From contig CP114123.1 of the NCBI GenBank assembly GCA_029959195.1, positions 1,178,001 through 1,242,000 on the forward strand: a stretch of DNA of 64,000 bases, read 5' to 3'. The notes under the pieces were generated by a model. That model saw only the letters and a program-made list of their open reading frames with translations, was not told the origin of the DNA and ran no database searches. Shown in pieces: positions 32,720 through 45,730 of the stretch. Every line of letters begins with the position of its first letter. Positions within the stretch are counted from its first letter, which is position 1. This DNA is from Dictyophora rubrovolvata (taxonomy: Eukaryota; Basidiomycota; Agaricomycetes; Phallales; Phallaceae). A program made the translations under genes and the position numbers.

Positions 32720-34135
32720 ATGCTTCAAGACCATGAGCGCGAAGCGTTGGAGCAGTTTCGGAAAGAAGTTATAGACGAAGGAATCGTTTCGCCTGGGGAT
32801 ACTATAGGAACGGATGATAGTACTTTACTGTCAGTTTGACGGCCATTACGTTTTTATATCTTCTGATAAACATTGATTATTCCCTTCAGGCGATTTTTGC
32901 GAGCTCGCAAACTCAAAATCGAGGATGCAAAGGAGATGATAGCCAATTGTCAAAAATGGCGGAGGTCGGTAGAGGGTGTTGGTATGGATGCATTATACGA
33001 CGAAGTAGACCCGTTAGATGTGAGTGTCGCCTCAACTAAACACTTTATCTCATTCTTTTTTGACTTTTGTTAGTACCCAGAAAGAGAGGCCGCAACGAAA
33101 CACTGGCCTTTTTATTATCACAAAGTATGATGCGATTTATCCCTTTTCTGGCCTCTAATGTTGAAGACGGAGATTGCAGATCGATAAAGTTTGTTAACCA
33201 TCATACAATCTTACAATTTTTTTGTGCTGGAGCTGATGAAATTATAGGAAGGACGTCCAATTCACTTTGAGGGACTCGGGAGACTTGACATCAACGCGCG
33301 TTAGTATTTGTATATTTCATCGGCTGGCCTTTGTATATTATGGATCGCTGGTTTCTAAAAAGTTGATAGTATACAATGAAGTAGACAGCGACCGACAGTG
33401 GAAGGCTCTCCTAACGAATGCCGAGTTCGGGACTCGCGAGGCTTATCCAGCCTGTTCAAAGGCTAAAGGCACTCCTGTCTCGTCAACCGTTTGTCTGGCA
33501 GACATGGGGGGATTCAGGTTAATTCGATTGCATGTCCAGCGAAGTCAATCTTTTTTATTTCTTTGCTCATTCCAGTATACAGAAGTTTTGGTCGGCAAAA
33601 AGCTTCCTGAAGGCATCATCCCAAGTTTCCAAAGACTATTACCCAGAAACGTATTTAGTTTCTTCTTTTATACGGCTTATAATCAAAATTTACAAAGATT
33701 TTACCACACCAGGATGGCCAAACTCATCGTGATTAATGCACCTGCTGCTTTCACTTTCGTGTGGAACATTGCGAAGGCATGGCTTGACCCAGAAACTAGG
33801 GAGAAAGTGATTATTCTAGGTATTACTGCAGACTCTCAAAAAGAAACGGCTAGGTTTTTATGAATTGACTCTTAGGGTCAGACTACAGATCCTTTTTGTT
33901 GGAACACATAGATGAGGAAAATCTCCCAACAGAATACGGAGGAACTTGCACATGTGAAGGTCTTGGCGGATGTGCTTTTTCTAGTGATGGACCTTGGTTG
34001 GAAGGAAGAGCGTCCTTCAAAAACAAGCCCAATCTACAACAAGAATCGGACAAAGTGATGACCACCGTAGAAAATGACAAGGAAAAGGTCAACGGTTCGA
34101 TGCGCGAGGCTGAAGCTATAGCTGAGGTAGTTTGA
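32720..34135 (+). CDS. Sec14-like CRAL-TRIO phospholipid transfer protein, copy B
   Basis: This paralogue of the gene at 7432-8883 has the same exon plan. Exons 1-5 are 32720-32829, 32890-33019, 33074-33124, 33180-33188 and 33248-33299, identical in length (110, 130, 51, 9 and 52 bases) to those of copy A. The start is MLQDHEREALEQFRKE. Domain marks are FLRARKLKIEDAKEMI, YPEREAATKHWPFYYHK, EGRPIHFEGLGRLDINA, FWSAKSFLKASSQVSKDYYP, LIVINAPAAFTFVWNIAKAW and SDYRSFLLEHIDEENLPTEY followed by GGTCTCEGLGGC. The C-terminal tail differs from copy A. Likely cytosolic, exchanging phosphatidylinositol or related lipids. It lies between a divergent GMC gene and a UDP-glycosyltransferase in the same direction, 442 bases downstream. 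Confidence 0.85.
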
Positions 34136-34577
34136 ACTTCAAACCTGGCGTTTTTTGTTTATTTATTTGGATATCAAGCCCGATTTCATAGTTTATCGGG
34201 CAAACTATAAATTATCGCAAAATTATCGTCCTGATTCAGCGTCAATCACAGGGCGCTTAAATAACGGCTACTTTTATATTTGTCTTTTTCAACTTTTGTT
34301 CATGCCGTCAAGCTCATTTTGCACGCATTAAAAGAGAATATTGATTTTCTCCTATAATCATCAAGATTCAATAGCAACATGGACAACATATCCTCATTTC
34401 GCAAGGCTATTGGGTGCGCGGGTCGCACAAGACCTGGTCAGCAGCAAGGCACAAGCTCGGGCAAAGCTATTACACCGTCCCCTCTCTCGGTCATCTGTCG
34501 CCGAGACATGATTAAAGACAAGATAAGATGTCAAACGATGGACAGCCTCATCTCAAGTATTTTCCACATTCAACTCA

Positions 34578-36699
34578 ATGGTTCATCATCTGGTCTTTGT
34601 TACTGGATCTTCAATAGGTGAGAAAATACGTATATTCTACACCTTTTTGCTGATGGCTGTTTTCGTCCCGACGCAAACAGGCCATATCACACCCCTTGTA
34701 GCTTTGGCCGCCAAACTTGTTCATGAGAACCCCGAGTTTACCATAACCGTTCCCGTGTTGGGAGACTATGGAAAGATTGCAGAGAAGATGCTGTTGAAAC
34801 ATTTCACAGAAGATAAGCTACACTTGAGAGAAAACGTTCGGTAAGAGTTTGGTCTGTCCAGTCGACCGCGTTGGAGTCTGTAAACTCAAGCTTGAAAGTC
34901 TCATCAACCTAGGAGGAGAGGGAAAAGATCCTTTCCCCTTGATTGGTCATTTGATCACGCACTACGAAGCCTTTTACTCGTCTTTATACGCGGAGGAAGA
35001 TGTTAAATGTGCAACTGGACGAGTTTATTCCGCTATCCCGAAACCCCGGATGGTTTTGTTAGACGTAATTTTTGTCCTCTCTTTACGAAGGAATCTATGG
35101 TCAATTAAGATTCTCTACAGTGTTTTTTGTATGATTTGCTGTTGGTATCTCGGAAAATCAGTCAGCATCACGTCCCGATCTTCGGTTGGCTACCCTTCGG
35201 TACTGGTTACACCCTTTATTATTACGCCCCCGAGAAGTATGGTGGACGTGGCGATCTTTCCCAGAAAGCAGCCATTTTATCAGAAAAAAACGGTGGTGAC
35301 TTTGAGAAAGTAGAGGCCGAGGCACGTTTTCTTTTGTCTCGTGCCGTTCTTATTGATGAACATTCTTTAGCTATATTTCTCTTATAGCGCTCAAGGCGAA
35401 GTCGTCAGATTACCTGGTCTTCCTCCTGTTTATGATTATGAGATAGTTCAACGTGACGACATAGTCAGTCTCCTGTCAATTTTTCTCCGAGAAACCTTCT
35501 TGATGATGAACCAATCTAGAGTTTGGGGACGTTGAGCAGTTTTACCTTGCAACTCATCAAGACTACGGGAAAGTAAGGGTTTTTTCCTTTGGGAAGCAAT
35601 ATCACACTCAGAATCCCCCAAAGGTTTTTGCGCGAATGTGACGGAGCGGTGTCTACGAGCAACAATGTTTTAGAACCCGAGATTAATGCTGCCTTCCGAG
35701 AGTGGTTCAGCGAAACCAATAAATCGTCTTACTTTATTGGTCCTGTACTCCCTCCTGACACGCCTGAGCTTTCCAGTATCACTAAAAAACAAGATTTGGG
35801 GTTGTCTGAGGATGGAAACAAAGTGCAGGCCTTCCTTGACAGGATCCTCCAAAGTCACGGGGAAAAATCCATGTTAAATGTACGTCGAGTCTTCATTTTC
35901 ATTCATTAAAGAGACATTTTTGCGAATGAATTCTATACCTATTTAGATCGCTTTCGGCTCGTTCTTTTGGCCCCCAGGAGATAGTGTTTGGACAGTCCTT
36001 GAGACCATCATAGAAATGAAAATACCATTCGTGAGTGTTGACTCTTTATCTACCTCATGGCCTGTACGATAACATCATTGATAGATCTTGTCATATGTTA
36101 GGGGAGAGCTTCCACCTCGTATCAAAGCATTAGTGGACTCATACCAAGACTGCATCGTTCCCAAATGGGCACCTCAGCACGTCATCCTTTCTCATAAGGT
36201 AGGAATGGGGGTCACCTCTCATAATTTTTAATCGAATATCATAATCACAGGCAACAGGATGGTTTATGACCCATTGCGGTTTAAACAGCACATCAGAGGC
36301 GATATTCCATGGTGTGCCAATGTATGTATCCGTGTCGTATTTATAAGACGATTTGCTAATTGAAATTTCATGATATCCAGGATTGCATGGCCTATTCACG
36401 GTGACCAGCCTGCACTGTCCATAAGTATCAGCGCCGTTCTTGATGTAGCGTATAGGCTAGTAGAAGGAGGCATCGGAAGCGGCCTTCTGCCTCGTTATGG
36501 AGGCTATCAGCCGAAGGGAACTTCTGAATCTGTTGTTCAAGAATTCAAAGACGTTTGGGCAAAAGCTCAAGGTGAAGATGGTGCCCGTAAACGATTGAAC
36601 GTTCAGATATTACAGGAGAAGGTCAGGGCTTTATGGAAAGTGAATGGGTCTTCTTTGAGAAATTTCAAAACGTTTGCGGATTACTGTTCAAAGAATTAA
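34578..36699 (+). CDS. UDP-glycosyltransferase (GT1-like)
   Basis: Transfers a sugar from a UDP-sugar to a small lipophilic acceptor; the acceptor is unknown. It starts MVHHLVFVTGSSI at 34578, and a first intron then gives GHITPLVALAAKLVHENPEF, with the catalytic His of the GT1 fold in GHITP. Middle exons carry ISQHHVPIFGWLPFGTGY, FLRECDGAVSTSNNVLEPEI and YFIGPVLPPD. The C-terminal UDP-binding motif spans about 36155-36415: VPKWAPQHVILSHK, ATGWFMTHCGLNSTSEAIFH, GVPMIAWPIHGDQP, with the HCG-x-NS, E and DQ residues present. The frame closes with FKTFADYCSKN at 36699. Introns are many and short; the join after LHLRENV uses an acceptor near 34895 to keep the frame. Unit A has no counterpart. Together with the GMC and Sec14 genes it may form a small metabolic cluster. 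Confidence 0.83.
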
Positions 36700-37047
36700 T
36701 GTTAGCTTTTGATACTTGGCAGTTGGCTGACACTGTAAATGAATAAGGAAAGGGATTCCTTCAATACACACTAAGAAAAATAGGCGTAAGACCAAATTGT
36801 CTTGTGTTTTTCATGGCAATTGTCATTTCATTTGAGGGACGCAGTAGCCCATTGACATTCAATACTCAGCGTAAAGGCTCACCGGCACCATCCCCGAAGG
36901 TTATACTTGTTTGTTTATGATCATTTACTGTCACCTTGTCACACATGCAAGGGTTCCCGCAACACCAGGCGCCTCTAGTTTCTCACCTCACTCGCTCCGA
37001 AGCGCGTTGGTTTCGCTCTTAACACTGCACCGGCTTCCCTCAAGTAT
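36700..37047. other. Intergenic, no gene seen
   Basis: 3' flank of the glycosyltransferase and 5' flank of the LYR gene. No clear signal. Confidence 0.4.
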
Positions 37048-37424
37048 ATGCCTTCAGGCCTCCAGCGAGAGGTTTTGCATTTGTACAGACAGTGGGCCGC
37101 TTCAATTTCTCTCACTCCACAGATTCAAACGATACTTATCCTTTGAGATCGCTTCGCACCATACGAACCAAGCCGGCACCAGCTCGATGGAAGTTTTTAC
37201 TCGCCATCCGGTATTATTTCCGCGTTCCAGGCGATACCATCTCTCCTCGAGATTTCGGGACTATTGAATTCTTATTGCGAAAGGCACGGCGGATGCTGGA
37301 CACCTGGCAAAGCGATAGCGTGAAAGATTGTTGGGTCAGTGATGACATGCTGAAATGGGAAAGGGACACCGGTGGTGGCTGGAGGCAGCCCTGGGGGAAA
37401 GAGAACAAAGTGGCAATACGCTAA
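37048..37424 (+). CDS. SDH6: LYR-motif protein, SDHAF1/Sdh6-like succinate dehydrogenase assembly factor
   Basis: The family helps insert or protect the iron-sulphur clusters of the succinate dehydrogenase subunit Sdh2 in the mitochondrial matrix. Two exons (37048-37091 and 37148-37424, 56-base intron) give 106 residues, the normal size. The start is MPSGLQREVLHLYR, with the LYR motif at residues 12-14. After the splice follow SLRTIRTKPAPARWKF, the basic FLLAIRYYFR, and DFGTIEFLLRKARRMLDTW, the family's conserved FxTIExLLRxGxRQLE block. The first exon and intron are needed to bring LYR and the second part into one frame; a reading without the intron ends at a stop. Weak point: the tail (KWERDTGGGWRQPWGKENK) is longer than in yeast. 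Confidence 0.78.
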
Positions 37425-40400
37425 AAATCCTCATGGTGAGGTGTTTTACCAGTTTTCCCTCGTGAGTATCTTGACTGACTTTGGAATGTGTGAAATTCTA
37501 TTTGTCAGTGAACGTGGGGGTGACCACCCCTTATACTGCCAAGGCCGCTCGTGCTTTCTTGCTGAGTGTCCGGATGTTCGGAGGCGTATGAAACTTAGCA
37601 AAATCAGGTCCAAACCTACAATTAACAGTTATGTGAAGGGGTTTGGGTTTACCGTACCCGCTTGATAAAGATTTCGGAACATATGATCAGAATTGCAATC
37701 TCGATCATCACAATCCCGACCAAGCGGATGATGTATACGCATATTGGCTTGTCATCATTATATCCCATTGAGTTATATTGACGATCTTTCCAAGAACCAA
37801 TTTGGTTTGTTCGAGTGAGATTCATAATTACGACATGGCTTGCTTTTTTTTTCAAATATCAATTTGGTCTCACTCAGCGTGCAGTGTAGGTAAGCCATTA
37901 AATTGTTTGGTGAAACCCATTCCGACAAACAGAATGCCGTCAGTTTTATTGATGCGGGTTACTTTCTCAATCAACGATCCGGAATTGAGACCTTCGTGCG
38001 CTGAGGTAGCTTTTCCTTTTCTTTGGGTGCACCGGCTATTACTGGACCGGTATGGTACATGACGTGGGCGTGAATTTAACAAATTTGGAGATATTAACTT
38101 GTGTGTGGATTTTATCATCCCCCTTCTTGCCGATATTCCCGAAAGGGCGAACGGGACTCAGTGCTGTGAATTTGATGTGGACCTCAGTCAAGCTTGTGAG
38201 TCTACTTCCAATTATAACTACAATATTTGAGTAGCTATCAGATTTAGATGTACTTTATCACTTCAGCATTATTTGTGTAGCAGTCGGTCAAACTGAGTGG
38301 AAACAGATGTTATTTCAACTTGTAACACGTTTCGGAGCTGCGTGTCAAAACAAAATCACCGTAGAGTTTTTCTCGGGGTTGTCAAGCGTCCTATATTATA
38401 AATCCTGGTATGTGTACCGGGTTAGGTAGACAATTTAAACTATACCGGGTTTGAGACTCTGCCTCGGATTGGCCGCCCCTTACATGCCCATATGCATCTA
38501 AGTAACTAAGTTTCGTAAATTTCGGATATGCCTAAGCTGCGCGCAGCTTGAAGGAAGTTGCCTTGTCACTTTTTCTAACTAGGCAACGTTCCTGATTCGC
38601 TTTTTTTTACCGATGAAGTTTGCCAACTCATTGCTGTTCAACAGGGACTTCGAGACTCTTTACTGGGCCTGGCTGTAATCATATTCACCACTTTAATTAT
38701 CACTTTTCTTCGAGATCAACGATCACCGAAGCCAATGCGCAGCTGTCGTCTTTATAATAACTGCGTTTCCTCCAAAAATGGTCAATAAAGGCCAGGGCTC
38801 GTTGGGAAAGGAGATTAAGTTCATTATGGTAATAATTCAATTGAGCTTCCGGCTAAAATATACATGTTTAGTTCTGAATTGGAGTTGCATTCCAGAGGTT
38901 GCGGGAAGCCAGCGTACAAACTCAGAACTTGAGCCCAGGCCTTGTTTCTCAAAACGTCAATACACAGCCTCTGACGATCCTGAACCGCATTCGGACCGAC
39001 TTCGGTGATCGTTGTTTCCTACTTAGGATCGATGATGCTTTGCCTATGTTTTTCTCATCTCTTAAGAGCCTTAAAACCTCGCTGAGATACTAAGCAATTG
39101 TTCTGCTTCTCATTTTTCACTTTATAAACCTAAAAACGAATGAATTAGGCTTTATACAACCCAATGACTACAATCAAACCTCGGCTACTTTTTCAATTCC
39201 TTCAGAAGTAAGCCTACACAATAATATCAGTGACTCCATGTTGGAATAAATTCCAAGGTTCCTGTCAACTGGAAATGTCACATTTATCTGGACTGAGGTG
39301 AGGTGGGGACTCTGCACAGCTGAGATTGTATTTGCCTTCTAGCACGTAAGTAAGGCTAACTAATATTGATTGCGGTCACATACAATAGAAAATTCTAAAA
39401 GGGGAGGGCTTATCAGGATAAGGGGTAAAATGGAAGTTGAAGACCAGTCAATTTAGTGCCATTAACGATCTGAGATTGAGATCATATGTGGTATTCAGAG
39501 AACCCACCATGACCAAGATCCTTCAAACAACGTTAGGACTAAGGTTAGTAGACTCCCTGTCCTGTTGCGACATCTCAACTGCCAATTTGACATCTCAGTG
39601 CCGCTGGGTTATTGGCAAATTTTCTCGCGACATTTCGGTTTTATTATTATCTGGAATAAATGAAGGCATATCTCTGTTCTCATCCGATAATAATAATAAT
39701 CCTGAGACGTGGAAACTGGTGATTAGTCCATGTTTGTTTTTATCTATATATAAATTGTCAACTGAGGTGGCAAGTCTATTCACATATTTTTGAAAAAGGG
39801 TAACGTGTTAACCCACCTATCACTTCTGTACTCCCAGGCTTATGTCCGCCGAGGACTTTTTTCTGGTGTTAATGAACCAATGCTTGTCGAAAGCCGGACT
39901 CTTGAATCGGAATTGCGTAACGCGAGGCTTAATGACATTGGCGGTAGTTCAAAGGTGACGATTTGATTCTTCAGCGTTTCAGTGAGATACTGATTTATAT
40001 AAAACAAAAAAGTCTGACAAAGTGTACTTTGATTTAACCAAAATGGAATTGAACCCGTTTCCGTTCGGATCTAAGGCTCGCGATTAGCTCGAACGAGTGT
40101 AGGCTCTCAGTTTGGCACACGGAGCAAAAATGAATGGCTGCTATCCCAAACTTTCAGCTAGTTGATCACGGTTCTCAGACGCCAAAAGACATTATCACCC
40201 AAAACGTGACACTTGGGCTGTGCAGGCCTCGGGACTTGAGCTTATCGGCTTGCCAATGAAGCAGTGACGATGTCGCTTTGGGGATGTCAAACGCTGTCAA
40301 AGGTCCAAAAGAGATCAATTGTTTGACAGAAGGGTTTCGTTGAAAGCCTTTTTGTTTTTCTTGGCTATTCTTTCTTCTGCGCCTATCTGTAATTGCAATT

Positions 40401-42735
40401 TCTTACGGACATATATCTTTGCGATTCCGCTGTGTTCTATCTTGCGAAGTAAGGCAACATTAATTCTTCAAAAGGAATTCATGGATAACCACGCGTCTCG
40501 GACTCGGGTTCCCTCAGGCCTCCAACCCAAATTTGCAATAAATATGTAACGGAATCATAATTAGATTTGCCTATATTTACTCATTTCACCCGGCAGTGCC
40601 CACGGATGATAGTAGTATATTAACGATCCTTCCGAACGCGGTAAATGTAAGAACACATTCTTGTTCTTTCATATTTGATTTTCCAAGCTGGAGCGCTAGC
40701 CCTGGCACATGCAAGCGATGAAACGGTGGTTATGACAGTGCGAGGATCTCTTGAGTTGATTAATGTCAATGTAGGTACGTGACTAAGGTCATGATACTTG
40801 GCCTCCTTGCGCTGCCCTTGAAATGCGCAAGTTGGCTGTAAGGTATTAAAGGTACATGAATTGGTTGGTCTGATTGGACTTACATGATTAGAATAGATAG
40901 CACAGCCGTTCGAATGCATACAAGGCTACGTTCTTTCATGAGACATTTAGCACTGGCAGACGTCGTTTCAAGCTGCTTCCGAACCGGCATGGCATAAGGA
41001 TCATACATGTAAAAATTCCGCGCACTTGAAAATGAATTGAATTACGGGAGTCCTACCAGAACCAGAAATTCGGCGGTTCCTTTCGGTTTTCTCCAGTTCT
41101 CTCTGAGGCTCCCCAGTTTGTCTATATTATATCTTACCTGGCTTCCTTATTGGATTTTGGAATTTTTGTGAAGGTCACACAGTTCATATATGTACTTACA
41201 TTATCAGGTGTGTAAACAATATTGAAATTTATCCGGAGAGTGCCGATTGCACACAGCAAACAAGATGACGATCCTGAGCCCGTTCTTCCAGTTCGGAAAA
41301 GTCAGGCTTGGATTCGAGCTCGCCTCGCCTCTCCTCTCCTTTTCAAAATTATGGGACGTGTCAGTTAGCCCTGGGTTTACGAGTTCCAGTCTCAGTTTCT
41401 AGTACACATGCACCGCACGCAATGAAACTTTAATTTTAATTTTAATTTCTTCCTTCTCTTTATTTCAGCCCACCTCTGCAACCGCTGAACTAGTGCATTG
41501 ACAGTTACATAGGTAACGTTATGTACATAACTTCAACGTTTGAGCTCCTTTTGAGCTTTCGCGGAGTGATCTCCCTCATCTTCTCCGGACGGAACGAAAT
41601 CTTGATCTCTCTCCCGCCCACCGAAATCGATCTTTAAGTTCTGACACTGCCTGACATTTAGTATTTGATCCCAGGACCCAGCAGTGGTTGAGCGTTTACC
41701 GCGTTTAAAGTTTAACGGAATTGGCCTGAACCTTATTATTTAAGTAAGAAAAAAAAGACTCGGAGTATTAAATAACTCTTTTCTCAAAAATAAAATCTCT
41801 TTATTGGAGGATATACCATGACTGACTTTTGAATTGACTTTCCTTTTACAGAAGACATAGCGTGATTTTAGGGAAATGCAGTGAACACCGAGCACTGCGC
41901 TACTAGCATCGCAATCAGGAGGTCTGACATGCACGTCCGCCGTCCGCGTCAGTAGTCATGCGCACCGAAACCTTGTCCGTGTCAAGTCTGATCTCTTATA
42001 TGATCACCGGCATGTACATAAAATTTGAATTGAAGAAAAAACCACTCGCACACAAACGATTTAACATGCATTACATTATTCGAATTCGAATTCGAAGAAA
42101 GAATGTGCCAGTGCCACCCATAAGGCTGACATCAAAACGATCAATGGTGTCATCTCCGATACGGAGTCTTCCTTTTTTTTCTTAAAAAATTATATTTACA
42201 TATATTTGTCATTTCTATATGCGGATTGGGATCGGCGGGGTTAACCTCAACCAAGTTTTTTTGCTTACTTGGGGTGCATTGCACTCACGACGGAATTTTA
42301 ATGTATCCGGACCGTAATAAGCAGACTTCTGACACCCGTGTTTGAGAGGACCAACTTTACCCCACGCGTTCCTATGGAATTCAATTTAACAATACTACTA
42401 CATTTTTATTTCGGCAGAATAGAGCAAAGGAGTGAATCAGATTTTTATTCAACAGCACTGTCGCAGTGGGGTATCAACAATAATAGAATGCGAACTAGAG
42501 GAAAAAAATTGAAAGAGGGTGATTGATTGCAGTAGCAGAAAAAAAAGCCAAAATGATGCTCGTGATGATAATTAAAATAAAACAACTTCAAAAACAAATG
42601 AAGAGAGTTGATGATGTTCGCAGGGCTGTTGATACAGATGGGAAAGTGGGATCGTGGGATGGGGGAAACAAACACATGAGTAGAGAAACAGAATTATATT
42701 CATACAGTTTATTATCAAAAAGAGAAAAAATAAGG
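37425..42735. other. Gene-poor stretch with possible gene remnants
   Basis: A short frame at 37433-37680, directly after the LYR gene, contains VGVTTPYTAKAARAFLLSVR but no known family. Three segments on the plus strand look coding in composition and could be exons of one decayed gene: 38899-39093 (VNTQPLTILNRIRTDFGDRC), 39437-39600, and about 39838-39955 (VNEPMLVESRTLESELRNAR). I could not join them. From 40000 to 42735 nothing beyond simple A/T tracts was seen. No tRNA was found. Confidence 0.3.
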
Positions 42736-45730
42736 TCAATCATCTTCAACTTTTATCGTTAACTCTGGTTGCGGTGTACATTCGGGCGTCAAGGGAGTAT
42801 GAGCAGGAGGGACAGGGGTCGTTTCTAAAAATCCAGGCGCGGTATATAGACTCCAAAAGGTTTTCATATTAATATATGTGAGTTTGGCAATTCGACTTGC
42901 CAGGTGTTTGATTTCGGGCATGAGAGGTTCAAGACCTGCTGAAACAGCAGCGGGGGATGGAACGATGGTAATGGGTCGGTGTAAAGGTACGTGATGGTGG
43001 GGGTGGTTGTGGTGGGATGAAGGTGGTGGTGCTCTAGAATGATTAGGGGTTTGAGGGTTGAGATTAAGCAATGAGGGAAGAGATCCCCGTCTTAAATCGG
43101 GGAATAAAGGGGTATTATATAGTGCAGCTGTAGAGGTCAAATCTGAAAGACCTTCGAGAGGAATCTGAGTCGACGCGTCTTCACCAGAAGTAGCCAAACT
43201 AGCTGAAATCATGTGTAAAGTCATTTTCGCAGCTGTACTCGCCACTTCTGTTGCCAGTAATTTTCGTAATCGCGCCGTTAGTGGACTGGAACGCCGCATA
43301 TGCGTGTCTAACCACGATCGAAGGAGTGAGATAGATTCGTGGGATGGCATTCGGCGGTGTTGGGGGTGGTTGAAACGTGATGAGTAGTCGTCGCTTTCGT
43401 AAACTCTTTGTTGATCGCGTTTTGTATATTCCGCTCTCATAGCAATATGTAAAGCAACATTCTCCATTCCATCTTTCCACGTTTTACGCGTCTGGTCCTG
43501 ATTACCGTTATCCAGTGTAGCAGCACCGTCACCATGTTGTTGACGTCTACTATCGTCAATGCTGGAATAATCATCCCAAAAGAAACAACTTCCGAATTTC
43601 CGCGGCGCGATACTCCAGATTTCTTTCTTCACACCATCAATCACCCAGTCCTCCAATTTAAACGTCGACTTGACATACGGGGGCATGGCTTTTCGATCGT
43701 CTTCGCGCTCCGAATTGACATTCAGATTGAAATTATTGACATTAGCAGTAGACGAGGACGTTGATGGTGCTGATGATGTTGTTGTTGTTGTTGTTGATGA
43801 TGATCCGTTATGGTCTTGCTTGGCGAATACAAGCATCCTCCAGCCCATCAATAAAACATACAGCGCTGTCAGATCAGCAGCATCGCAAATCAACTGGGCA
43901 ATGCGATTAGAGTCCAACCACAGCGTTTCAGGCCACGACAGCTGGTTCGTTGCACTCGAACAATGCCGTTTGAACTCGTGGACGTGTTGACCCGACGTTT
44001 TGACGGCGTTCCGTAAGCGAATATCGCGCATGGGTAAGACGACTCCGCATTGGCAGACGTAGCTATCAAATGTCGGAGGGTTGAAAATCATGTCAGTTAA
44101 GGACGCGATGAAAGCCAAGTGGATTCTGAAACCGTGAGGATAACTTTCCAAGGGTGAACAGGTCAGGAGGCCGTTAGTGTTATTAGTTTTGCGGGTTAAA
44201 GAGTCGCGAATGTTGGATAGCATTGCTTGACCAGTGCTGGTGGAGAATTCATCGGCGGAATCATTTCCCGGTCGTGGGTATGACATAATATTGGCGTACG
44301 CATGGTTGAAAAATCTTTGAGCATTGTCTAGAGTCGTGAGTCCTCGTTGAACTTTGTCGATAAAAGCGCGGTGGAGAAAATCTGGACCATGGGTGATAAG
44401 GAATGGTCTGAGATGATGTAAGTGATGGTTGGCAATATCCTGACAAATAAGCTGTTTGGTAAAGTGCTATGTAGGGTGAGAGAATTGAAAAAGTTACCAA
44501 TTTCATCAACTCGAGAATCTCGAAACACAATCTTAAGGAAGCAACAGTTCGCCTGATGGATCGTTGACCGTCCGTGAACGGTAGGAACTCACTTGTGGAA
44601 AATGGGGGACCAAACAAGCCGCTGGGATTAAGATCACCTTTCGCCACGGCTACCATGACATCAACTTTCCCATCTCTCATTGGAGCGCAGTGTGCTTTTA
44701 AAAGCTGACCCATGAGGGTGAAGAGACCAGCAGGTTCATAGAGACCGTGACGCAGTTCGTGGTCTATAAATAGGATGTCGATTCCGGAAAGGACTTGGGA
44801 AAGGGAGAGACTTCTTTCTGATGAAACAGAGCCAATGACATAGGAAAGAACTTCGGTGAGAGTGCATAGCAAGGCTGGCACCCGTCTGACAGAGGCAGGA
44901 GACGAGACGGTGGAGTGAATGGGAGAATCAACGGCTTGAGGATCGGTCCCTGCGTGTAGATATGCAGAATAATATTTTTCAGACCATGGGGGAGGAGTGG
45001 GAGGCCGAGTACGTTTATTATGATTATGCTGCTTGTACTTGTCAAGAGCGTGTTCCAGCTCATGGAGAACGGAGTCCCAGTATTGATCCGCAATGTATTG
45101 CTTACGCCCGCCGTTCATAGTACGAAATTGAAGACCGGAGTCAAATAAGAAGTCGTGACCTAATAAGTAGATTGAAAGAGAAAAATAAAAGTAGAAAAAA
45201 AGGGTTTTGTCCCCGTGATTGTCAGGACAAATGACGCGAACAAGAAAAGACATTTACGCACGTAATTGGGGATGCCTAAGTATAACGTCCAAATCCAGCT
45301 CCTTCAGCATCTCACGATTAATTGGTGGGAAAACATCAACGTGAGGAGAATTCTGCTCTTGTGATGAGCTCGACGGGATACCAGTACCAGACGAAGGTGG
45401 GGGTTGTGGTGGAGGAGGAGGCGAATCATCGGGCACATGCATAGAGGGTGACAATGCACCACTAGTACGAAGATGATAGTAATTTTGAGAAGGAGGAGGA
45501 TCGACACTGGATTGTTGTGAGCATTTCATGAGCGTGGACTGGCTCGTCGCGGAGGCTGGGGACGGAAGCCTGGAAGACGTAGAGGAGTCCGGGACCATCG
45601 AGAGACGGGATCTCTTGGACGAGTGTGCACATAGGGAATCGTCATTGGACTTGCGTTTGTGGTGATGGGCGACCATGCGGACAAATTCAAAATTGTGGGG
45701 ACTTTGGGATGCACGAGAGAAAGGGAACAA
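42736..45730 (-). CDS. SOK1: TCP11/Sok1 family protein
   Basis: Sok1-type proteins act near cAMP/PKA signalling in yeast; TCP11 relatives bind PKA regulators in animal sperm. Three exons (45730-45262, 45159-44498, 44439-42736) join in frame to 944 residues. The N-terminal third is a Ser/Pro-rich, low-complexity region with a basic KRSRLS patch. The TCP11 domain begins at DLDVILRHPQLRHDFLFDSG (across the first intron, donor gtgcgt) and continues through IADQYWDSVLHELEHALDKY, SGIDILFIDHELRHGLYEPA, LLKAHCAPMRD, LCFEILELMKLDIANHHLHH and LRPFLITHGPDFLHRAFID. The C-terminal half has Thr/Ser and His runs (near 43770-43800 and 43000-43020). Two possible starts exist; the upstream one at 45730 gives MFPFSRASQ, the inner one at 45676 gives MVAHHHKRK. 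The symbol is by family, not orthology. Confidence 0.82.

Noticed and set aside
34379-34621. An upstream frame MDNISSFRKAIG before the glycosyltransferase
   Set aside because: It does not continue into the GT1 fold; the start at 34578 gives the expected N-terminal strand directly.
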